NCBI GenBank assembly: GCA_965213845.1
Contig: CBDCAI010000004.1
Location: 62,001 to 126,000 of the forward strand
Reading direction: 5' to 3'
Length of the DNA: 64,000 bases
From: JBBROS01 sp965213845
Lineage (GTDB): Bacteria; Pseudomonadota; Alphaproteobacteria; Acetobacterales; Acetobacteraceae
Below are positions 57,915 to 64,000 of this stretch, in pieces (positions within the stretch are counted from its first letter, which is position 1; each line of letters begins with the position of its first letter). The notes under the pieces are model-generated. The model had not been told where the DNA came from. It did not search any database and was given only the letters and a program-made list of their open reading frames with translations. The position numbers and the translations under genes were made by a program.

Positions 57915-60900
57915 TGCACCTCCTGGTCCGGGAAACCCGCAGCCTCGACGACGACGCCCCGGCCCAGGACCTGGACCAGGCGCCCGCCCCCCTCGTCATG
58001 CTGTCCTTCTCCGACGCGGACCTCGCCGGCGTCGCCGCCGCCCACCGCCCGGACCACCCCGAACTCCGCCTCGCCAGCCTCGGCCGCCTCCGCCACCCGC
58101 TCTCCGTCGACCTCTATCTCGAGAAGACCGTCGCCCACGCCGCCTGCGTCGTCATCCGCCTGCTCGGCGGCGTCGAATGGTGGCGCTACGGCGTCGAGGA
58201 GACCGCCGCCCTCTGCCGGGCCAACGGCATCGCCCTCGCCCTCCTGCCGGGCGACGCCTGCGACGACACCCGCCTGCGTGCCCTCTCCACCGTTCCCCCC
58301 GAAACCTGGGCCGCCCTCGACACCTGCTTTCGCGCCGGCGGCCCGGCCCACATGGCGCAAGCCCTCGCCTGGGCCACTCACGCCGCCCAGCTCGGCCCCA
58401 AGCCCCAGCCCCCGCCCCCACCCTTGGCCCAACACGCCGTCCACGCGCTGGATCTCGCATTCCCGTCCGGCGGCCCCGAGGCCAACCTCGCTGCCCCCCC
58501 CCTCGCTGCCCCCCCCCTCGCTGCGATCGTCTTCTACCGCTCCCACCTGCTATCCGCCGACATCGCGCCCATCGAGGCGCTGATCCGCGCCTTGCGCGAC
58601 CGCGGCCTCGCCGTCGGCGCGCTCTACGTTGCCAGCCTCAAGCCGCCCGAGACCGCCGCCTGGGTCGCCCGCACCCTCGCGGCCTGGCGCCCCGCCGTCA
58701 TCCTCAACGCCACCGCCTTCTCCGCCCGCGCCACCGCGCCCGACGGGAACGATCTCGCCTCGCCGCTGGACGCCCCCGGAGTCCCCGTTCTCCAGCTCGT
58801 GCTCTCCGGCAGTCGCGAGCCCGCCTGGGCCGCCTCCAGCCGGGGTCTCGCCCCCGCGGACCTCGCCATGCACGTCGTCCTGCCCGAGCTCGACGGCCGG
58901 CTCGGCACCGAGATCGTCTCCTTCAAGGCCGACGCCGCCCCCGACCCGGCGCTGCAATGGGCCCGCACCCACCATGCCCCCCACGCACCCGGCATCGCAG
59001 CCGCCGCGGACCGGGCCGCCGCCTGGACCCGCCTGGCCACCACGCCGCGTGCCGACCGCCGCCTCGCCATCATCCTGTCCGACTACCCCGGCATCGCCGG
59101 CCAGCGCGGCCACGCCGTCGGCCTCGACAGCTTCGCCAGCCTCGCCGCCATCCTCGATGACCTCGGCCACGCCGGCTGGACCACCCGCACCGAAACCCCC
59201 GCCCACTTGACCGATGCACTCTGCACCGCCCCGCCCACCGCCATCCTGCCGCTGCCGGAATACCGCCGCCTGCTCGCCACCCTCCCCGCCGCCACGCAGG
59301 CCGCGCTGCACGACGCCTGGGGCGACCCGCAGGACGACCCCGCCGTGCACGACGGCCAGTTCACCCTCCGCCACCTCCACCTCGGCCACGCCACCCTCGC
59401 CCTGCAGCCCGACCGCGGCGCCGTGCTCGACCGCCGCGCCGGCTACCACGACCCGACCACGCCCCCGCGCCACGCCTACGTCGCCTTCCACCTCTGGCTC
59501 CGCCACACGCTGGACGTCCATGCCCTGCTCCACCTCGGCACCCACGGCAGCCTCGAATGGCTCCCCGGCAAGGCCGCCGCCCTCGCCCCCGACTGCTGGC
59601 CCCGCATCCTCGCCGGCGCGGTGCCCGTCATCTACCCCTTCATCGTCAACAACCCCGGCGAGGCCGCCCCCGCCAAGCGCCGCCTCGCCGCCGTCACCAT
59701 CGGCCACCTGACACCCCCCATCGGCCGCACCGAAATCCAGGGCCCGCTCCGCACCCTCGAGCGCCTGATCGACGAGTTCGCAGCCGCCGACGGCATGGAC
59801 CGCCGCCGCACCGCCGCCCTCCGCACCGAGATCCTGGAGCACGCCCGCGCCACCGGCCTCCTGCTCGAGGCCGGCACCCCGCGCGACGCCGACCCCGACG
59901 CGGCCCTCGCCCACCTCGACGCCTACCTCTGCGACGTGAAGGACCTCCTGCTCCGCGACGGCCTGCACGTCTTCGGCCGCGCCCCGCCCGGCAACCGAAC
60001 GGCTGCCGGCCCGGGCACAGCCACCAACCCGGGCGCCCTGCAGGCCTCCCCCGCCGCCGAGGCTGCCGCCCTCCTCGCCGCGCTCGACGGCCGCTTCGTC
60101 CCGCCCGGCCCCGCCGGCGCCCCCACACGCGGCCGCACCGACGTCCTGCCCACCGGCCGCAACCTGACCACCATCGACCCGCGCGCCATCCCCACCCGAT
60201 CCGCCATCACGCTCGCCGAGCGCGCCGCCGCCGCCCTGCTCCGCCGCCACCTCGCCGAGCACGGCGAATACCCCCGCAGCCTCGTGCTGGACCTCTGGGG
60301 CAGCGCCACCATGCGCACCGGTGGCGAGGACCTCGCCCTCGCCATGATCCTGCTCGGCGCACGCCCCACCTGGGACGACGGCTCCGCCCGCGTCTCGGGC
60401 TTCGAGATCCTTCCGCTGGCGCTGCTCGACCGCCCGCGCATCGATGTCACGCTCCGCATATCCGGCCTGTTCCGCGACGCATTTCCCGCCCAGCTCGCGC
60501 TGTTCGACGCCCTGGTCCACGCCCTCGCCGCCCGCGACGAGGCGGCGGACTGGAACCCGCTGGCCGGGCATCCCGCCACCCGCATCTACGGCCCGCAAGG
60601 CGGCCAGTACGGCGCCGGCGACGGCAGCGGCGAGGGCTGGCTCCGCGCCTCCGCCGGGGCCTACGGCCGCACCGCCGACGGCGCGCCGGACCCGGCCGGG
60701 CTCGCGGCCCGGGTGGCCGCCGCCGACGCCCTGGTCCACGTGCAGGACCACGCCGAGCACGACCTGCTCGACAGCCCCGAATGGGCCGCCCACGAAGGCG
60801 GCTTCGCCCAGGCCGCCGCCAGCCTCGGCGCCCGCCCGGCCCTGTGGCACCTGGACACCAGCACCCCCGAGGCCCCCCGGCCCCGCGCCCTGGCCGAGGA

Positions 60901-61204
60901 GGTCCGACGCATCGTTCGCGGCCGCGCCGCCAACCCGGCCTGGATCCGCGGCCAGATGCGCCACGCCTATCGCGGCGCCGCCGAGATCGCCCGCCCCCTC
61001 GCCGCCCTGCAGGCCTTCGCCCAGACCCTGCCCACCCGCTTCGATGCCCAGTTCGACCTGCTGCACGCCGCGACCCTGGCCGACCCCGAGGTCGACGCCT
61101 TCCTGCAGGCCGAGAACCCCGACGCCCGCGCCGACATGGCCGCCCGCTTCGCCGCCGTGCAGAAGGCCGGGCTGTGGCACCCGCGCCGGAACGCCGCCCC
61201 ATGA
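57914..61204 (+). CDS. cobN: Cobaltochelatase large subunit CobN
   Basis: A 1096-residue subunit of the aerobic cobaltochelatase, which inserts Co(II) into hydrogenobyrinic a,c-diamide with CobS and CobT. The magnesium-chelatase-H-type signature HLGTHGSLEWLPGKAAALAPDCWP is near residues 540-563, and VYPFIVNNPGEAAPAKRR follows shortly. LWGSATMRTGGEDLAL and the C-terminal QMRHAYRGAAEIA block are also typical. It is somewhat shorter than many CobN proteins (about 1,250). cobS and cobT are not in the window. It contains a three-fold 15-nt repeat encoding APPLA. Confidence 0.95.
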   Translation: MHLLVRETRSLDDDAPAQDLDQAPAPLVMLSFSDADLAGVAAAHRPDHPELRLASLGRLRHPLSVDLYLEKTVAHAACVVIRLLGGVEWWRYGVEETAALCRANGIALALLPGDACDDTRLRALSTVPPETWAALDTCFRAGGPAHMAQALAWATHAAQLGPKPQPPPPPLAQHAVHALDLAFPSGGPEANLAAPPLAAPPLAAIVFYRSHLLSADIAPIEALIRALRDRGLAVGALYVASLKPPETAAWVARTLAAWRPAVILNATAFSARATAPDGNDLASPLDAPGVPVLQLVLSGSREPAWAASSRGLAPADLAMHVVLPELDGRLGTEIVSFKADAAPDPALQWARTHHAPHAPGIAAAADRAAAWTRLATTPRADRRLAIILSDYPGIAGQRGHAVGLDSFASLAAILDDLGHAGWTTRTETPAHLTDALCTAPPTAILPLPEYRRLLATLPAATQAALHDAWGDPQDDPAVHDGQFTLRHLHLGHATLALQPDRGAVLDRRAGYHDPTTPPRHAYVAFHLWLRHTLDVHALLHLGTHGSLEWLPGKAAALAPDCWPRILAGAVPVIYPFIVNNPGEAAPAKRRLAAVTIGHLTPPIGRTEIQGPLRTLERLIDEFAAADGMDRRRTAALRTEILEHARATGLLLEAGTPRDADPDAALAHLDAYLCDVKDLLLRDGLHVFGRAPPGNRTAAGPGTATNPGALQASPAAEAAALLAALDGRFVPPGPAGAPTRGRTDVLPTGRNLTTIDPRAIPTRSAITLAERAAAALLRRHLAEHGEYPRSLVLDLWGSATMRTGGEDLALAMILLGARPTWDDGSARVSGFEILPLALLDRPRIDVTLRISGLFRDAFPAQLALFDALVHALAARDEAADWNPLAGHPATRIYGPQGGQYGAGDGSGEGWLRASAGAYGRTADGAPDPAGLAARVAAADALVHVQDHAEHDLLDSPEWAAHEGGFAQAAASLGARPALWHLDTSTPEAPRPRALAEEVRRIVRGRAANPAWIRGQMRHAYRGAAEIARPLAALQAFAQTLPTRFDAQFDLLHAATLADPEVDAFLQAENPDARADMAARFAAVQKAGLWHPRRNAAP
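58487..58526 (+). repeat. Three-fold 15-nt tandem repeat inside cobN
   Basis: Units CTCGCTGCCCCCCCC start at 58487, 58502 and 58517 and encode LAAPPLAAPPLAA in the linker region of the first quarter of CobN. The unit length preserves frame. Confidence 0.75.
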
Positions 61205-62226
61205 CCGCGACCCTTGTTTCGGCGAGCCCCCGCAAGCGCGGCTGGTGCCCCACCCTCGACCAGCCGATGGACACCGGCGACGGCCTGCTCGTCCGCGTCA
61301 ACCCGCCCGGCGCACGCCTGACCCCCAAGGCCGCCCGCGCGCTCGCCGAAGCCGCCCTTCTCCATGGCAACGGCATCATCGAGCTGACCCAACGCGGCAA
61401 CCTCCAGCTCCGCGGTCTCTCGCCCCGCAGCGCCGCCCCCTTCGCCGCAGCCATCCGCGCCGCCGGCCTCGCTCTGCCCCTAGCGCAGGAGGCGCGCCGC
61501 CCCATCATGCCGCCCCCGCTGCTGGGCGCAGACCCCGGCCTCGTCCCCAGGGCCGCGGCCTTCACCGCGCGCCTGGAACACGCCTGCCTGACCGACCCCC
61601 GCCTCGCCGGCCTGCCCGCGAAGTTCGCCATCGCCGTCGAGGCCGGCGGCATCCTGGCCAACCGCCCCGTCGCCGCCGACCTGGTCGCCTGGACCGACGG
61701 GACCAACCACGGATTGCGCCGCGCCGACCGGGCCGTCTGCCCCGCCCCCGTCGGCCTGCTGCCCTACCCCGGCACCGGCCACGCCGCCTTCGGCCTCGCC
61801 CCGCCCTTCGGCCAGTTCCACGCCAACGACCTCCACGCCCTCGTTGCCCTCGCCGAGCGCTTCGCCACCACCATCCGCCTCACCCCCTGGCGCGCCCTGC
61901 TCCTGGCCACCGTCCCGCAGGATGCCGCCATCGACGCACCCGCCTTCATGACCGACCCGGCCGACCCACGCCTGCTCGTCACCGCCTGCATCGGCGCACC
62001 CGGATGCGTCAGCGCCAGCGTCGCCGCCCGCGCCGACGCCGCCCGGCTGCGGCCCAGCCGCCCCACCCACGTCTCCGGCTGCACGAAGGGCTGCGCCCAC
62101 CCCGGCCCCGCCCCCCTCACCTTCGTCGGCAACGCCGGCCGCTACGACCTGGTCCGCGACGGCCGGGCCGCCGACCCCCCCTTCGCCACCGGCCTGTCGC
62201 CCCTGGCCCTCCAGAGCAGTCTATGA
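61201..62226 (+). CDS. cobG: Precorrin-3B synthase (CobG)
   Basis: A 341-residue iron-sulfur/siroheme-reductase-like enzyme that hydroxylates precorrin-3A to precorrin-3B, the oxygen-dependent step of the aerobic route. The N-terminal nitrite/sulfite reductase ferredoxin-like half contains GLLVRVNPPGARLTPKAARAL and NGIIELTQRGNLQLRGL. The C-terminal [4Fe-4S] binding cysteines are in VTACIGAPGCVSASV and HVSGCTKGCAHPG. It overlaps cobN and cobH by 4 nt at either end. Its presence shows that the organism makes B12 aerobically. Confidence 0.92.
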   Translation: MTATLVSASPRKRGWCPTLDQPMDTGDGLLVRVNPPGARLTPKAARALAEAALLHGNGIIELTQRGNLQLRGLSPRSAAPFAAAIRAAGLALPLAQEARRPIMPPPLLGADPGLVPRAAAFTARLEHACLTDPRLAGLPAKFAIAVEAGGILANRPVAADLVAWTDGTNHGLRRADRAVCPAPVGLLPYPGTGHAAFGLAPPFGQFHANDLHALVALAERFATTIRLTPWRALLLATVPQDAAIDAPAFMTDPADPRLLVTACIGAPGCVSASVAARADAARLRPSRPTHVSGCTKGCAHPGPAPLTFVGNAGRYDLVRDGRAADPPFATGLSPLALQSSL

Positions 62227-62849
62227 CCCGCATCTACGAGCACGACGGCGCAGCCATCTACCGCCAGTCCTTCGCCACCATCCGCGCCGAGGCCGACCTT
62301 GCCCGCTTCACCGAAGCCGAGGCCCGCATCGCCGTTCGCATCGTCCACGCCTGCGGCATGCCCGAGATCACCCACGCGATCCACGTCCACCCCGGCTTCG
62401 CGCCGGCCGCCCGGGCCGCCCTGCTGGCCGGCGCGTCCATCCTGTGCGACGCCCAGATGGTCGCGCACGGCATCACCCGCCCCCGCCTCCCCGCGGCCAA
62501 CCCGGTGATCTGCACCCTCACGGACCCGCAGACCCCCGCCCTGGCCGCCGCCCTGCACACCACCCGCTCCGCCGCCGCGCTGGAGCTCTGGCGGCCCCAC
62601 CTCGAAGGCGCGCTCGTCGTCATCGGCAACGCCCCGACCGCGCTGTTCCACCTGCTGGACATGCTCGACGCCGGGGCGCCCCGCCCCGCCGCCATCATCG
62701 GCCTGCCCGTCGGCTTCGTCGGCGCCGCGGAATCCAAGCAGGCGCTCGCCGAGACCACCGCCATCCCCTGGCTCATCGTCCAAGGCCGCCGCGGCGGCAG
62801 CGCCATGGCCGTCGCCGCCGTCAACGCCATCGCGAGCGACAAGGAATGA
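62223..62849 (+). CDS. cobH: Precorrin-8X methylmutase (CobH)
   Basis: A 208-residue enzyme that moves a methyl group on precorrin-8X to form hydrogenobyrinic acid. Family text: YRQSFATIRAEADLARFTEAEARIAVRIVHACGMPEI (the catalytic His is in VHACG), ILCDAQMVAHGITRPRL, ALVVIGNAPTALFHLLDML and IIGLPVGFVGAAESKQAL. Its start overlaps the cobG stop by 4 nt and its stop overlaps the cobI ATG by 4 nt. Confidence 0.95.
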   Translation: MTRIYEHDGAAIYRQSFATIRAEADLARFTEAEARIAVRIVHACGMPEITHAIHVHPGFAPAARAALLAGASILCDAQMVAHGITRPRLPAANPVICTLTDPQTPALAAALHTTRSAAALELWRPHLEGALVVIGNAPTALFHLLDMLDAGAPRPAAIIGLPVGFVGAAESKQALAETTAIPWLIVQGRRGGSAMAVAAVNAIASDKE

Positions 62850-63568
62850 CCGCCACCCTCCATATCGTCGGCACCGGCCCCGGCGATCCCGAGCTGCTGA
62901 CCCTCAAGGCCGTCCGCACCATCGCCGCCGCCGCCGCCGTCGCCTTCTTCGCCAAGCGCGGCCGCCCCGGCCACGCCCGCCGCATCGCCGACGCCCACAT
63001 CCCCCCCGGCGCCGAGCTCCTGCGCTTCGAATACCCCTACACCACCGAGATCCCGATCGAGGACCCCCGCTACGAGCCCGCCCTCACCGCCTTCTACGAA
63101 CAGGCCGCCGCCACCATCGCCGACCGGCTGGAGGCCGACCAGGACGTCGCCCTGCTGTGCGAGGGCGACCCCTTCTTCTACGGCTCCGCCATGTACCTCT
63201 TCGACCGGCTCGCCCCCCGCTTCCCCACCATTGTCGTCCCCGGCATCACCGCCATGAGCGGCTGCTGGTCCCAGGCGCACCGCCCCGTCACCCACGGCGA
63301 CGACATCCTGACCGTCCTCCCCGGCACCCTCGACCAGGCCACCCTCACCGCCCGCCTCCGCGGCACCGACGCCGCCGTCATCATGAAGGTCGGCACCAAC
63401 CTGCCGAAGATCCGCGCCGCCATCGCCGCCGCCGACCTCACCGGCCGCGCGATCCTGGTCGAGCGCGGCACCATGCCCGACTCCCGCCTCGTCCCCATGG
63501 CCCAGGCCGGCGAGGCCGCCCCCTACTTCTCCCTCGTCCTCATCCCCGGCCGCCAACGCCCGCGATGA
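62846..63568 (+). CDS. cobI: Precorrin-2 C20-methyltransferase (CobI)
   Basis: A 240-residue tetrapyrrole methylase that makes precorrin-3A using S-adenosylmethionine. The family motif HIVGTGPGDPELLTLKAVRTI is at the N-terminus; VALLCEGDPFFYGSAMYLF is the SAM-binding GDP segment and VVPGITAMSGCWSQAHRPV is the substrate-binding region. It starts overlapping cobH. Its stop overlaps the start of a six-codon ORF that in turn overlaps cobJ. Confidence 0.95.
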   Translation: MTATLHIVGTGPGDPELLTLKAVRTIAAAAAVAFFAKRGRPGHARRIADAHIPPGAELLRFEYPYTTEIPIEDPRYEPALTAFYEQAAATIADRLEADQDVALLCEGDPFFYGSAMYLFDRLAPRFPTIVVPGITAMSGCWSQAHRPVTHGDDILTVLPGTLDQATLTARLRGTDAAVIMKVGTNLPKIRAAIAAADLTGRAILVERGTMPDSRLVPMAQAGEAAPYFSLVLIPGRQRPR

Positions 63569-63585
63569 CGACGCTCGCATCATGA
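63565..63585 (+). CDS. Six-codon bridging ORF between cobI and cobJ
   Basis: ATG at 63565 overlaps the cobI stop (ATGA), then MTTLAS is encoded and the stop at 63583-63585 overlaps the cobJ ATG (ATGA again). This links the three reading frames by two 4-nt overlaps. It may act only to hand ribosomes from cobI to cobJ. It may also be chance or a relic of an earlier cobJ start. Confidence 0.35.
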   Translation: MTTLAS

Positions 63586-64000
63586 CCCTCGCGATCATCG
63601 GTATCGGCCCGGGCGACCCCGACCTCCTCACCCCCCAGGCCGCCGCCGCCCTCGCCGCCGCGCAGCACCTCGTCGGCTACGGCCCCTATCTCGACCGCGT
63701 GCCGCCCAGCCCCGGCCAGTGCCGCCACCCCACGGACAACCGCGTGGAGCTGGAGCGCGCCCGCCACGCGCTCGACCTCGCCGCCGAGGGCCGCAGCGTC
63801 GCCGTGATCTCGGGCGGCGACCCCGGCGTGTTCGCCATGGCCGGCGCGGTCTTCGAGGCCATCGACCACGGCCCGACCCGCTGGCGCAGCATCGACGTCC
63901 AGGTCCTGCCTGGCATCTCCGCCATGCTCGCCGCCGCCGCCCGGCTCGGCGCACCCCTCGGCCACGACTTCGCCGTCCTGTCCCTCTCGGACAACCTCAA
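63582..64000 (+). CDS. cobJ: Precorrin-3B C17-methyltransferase (CobJ), partial
   Basis: The first 139 codons of a tetrapyrrole methylase that contracts the ring and methylates C17 of precorrin-3B; the gene continues beyond the window. Motifs are LAIIGIGPGDPDLLTPQAAAAL, LVGYGPYLDRVPP (a CobJ signature), VAVISGGDPGVFAMAGAVFEAI and VQVLPGISAMLAAAARLGAPLGHDF. The ATG at 63582 is preferred because it overlaps the bridging ORF's stop and gives the standard N-terminus. It is the seventh gene of the riboswitch-controlled operon. Confidence 0.93.
   Translation, partial: MTLAIIGIGPGDPDLLTPQAAAALAAAQHLVGYGPYLDRVPPSPGQCRHPTDNRVELERARHALDLAAEGRSVAVISGGDPGVFAMAGAVFEAIDHGPTRWRSIDVQVLPGISAMLAAAARLGAPLGHDFAVLSLSDNL

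Overview
The window is about 64 kb of very GC-rich DNA (almost every third codon position is G or C) with tightly packed genes and many 4-nt start/stop overlaps (ATGA, GTGA, TTGA). Gene content points to an alphaproteobacterium of the Rhodospirillales, most likely Acetobacteraceae. The pointers are a complete squalene-hopene cluster (hpnABCDE-shc with divergent hpnL), the ndufa12-mlaD-DUF2155 operon, the MBL/FAD-monooxygenase/DUF2783/fumarylacetoacetase cluster, and the oxygen-dependent (CobG/CobN) branch of cobalamin synthesis. The family assignment is an inference from gene content; no rRNA or tRNA is present to confirm it.

Layout. 0.2-9.3 kb: housekeeping and envelope genes (Fe/Mn superoxide dismutase, yajC, DUF815 ATPase, MBL hydrolase, sterol desaturase with a beta-propeller partner, SMP-30 lactonase, single-domain response regulator, trehalose phosphatase, and the NDUFA12/MlaD/DUF2155 operon). 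9.35-14.6 kb: a degenerate ribonucleotide-reductase-like TSCPD protein, a RidA-family protein, a FemAB-like acyltransferase, a second MBL hydrolase and a GNAT. 14.4-18.5 kb: an aromatic-catabolism operon on the minus strand. 18.6-27.5 kb: a 28-residue membrane protein, acyl-CoA synthetase, peroxiredoxin, YqgE, a pyrD operon, an S24-type regulator with paired upstream repeats, and a DUF1194 protein. 27.5-34 kb: glutathionyl transferase, aldo/keto reductase, peptide-type binding protein, two YsnF-type stress proteins, lipoprotein and NUDIX genes.

34.1-42.4 kb: the hopanoid cluster, transcribed as one tightly overlapped operon ending in a perfect 14-bp hairpin. HpnD, HpnC and HpnE are expected to turn two farnesyl diphosphates into squalene, Shc cyclises it, HpnA/HpnB relate to side-chain maturation and HpnL is a membrane protein probably linked to hopanoid movement. 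42.5-46.5 kb: a secreted unknown protein, a ferritin-like DUF892 protein and a NitT/TauT-type ABC importer. 46.5-50.5 kb: a branched-chain amino-acid type ABC operon (livHMGF, no binding protein here) interrupted by a small two-gene islet whose first gene has decayed. 50.7-52.4 kb: a nitrilase-superfamily hydrolase and a DUF1217 protein.

52.4-64.0 kb: cobalamin genes. cobD faces a leftward cobU-cobO-cobQ operon. A cobalamin riboswitch on the plus strand precedes a rightward operon DUF1636-cobW-cobN-cobG-cobH-cobI-cobJ, which runs off the right edge. Together these cover several ring-contraction and methylation steps, cobalt insertion (CobN; CobS and CobT are not in the window), adenosylation and nucleotide-loop assembly.

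The most unusual items are the decayed islet inside the liv operon, the RNR-like protein without a recognisable catalytic core, two micro-genes for one-helix membrane proteins, the operator-like repeats before the S24 regulator, a six-codon bridging ORF between cobI and cobJ, and in-frame short tandem repeats in several N-termini. I saw no CRISPR array, prophage, insertion sequence or RNA gene other than the riboswitch.
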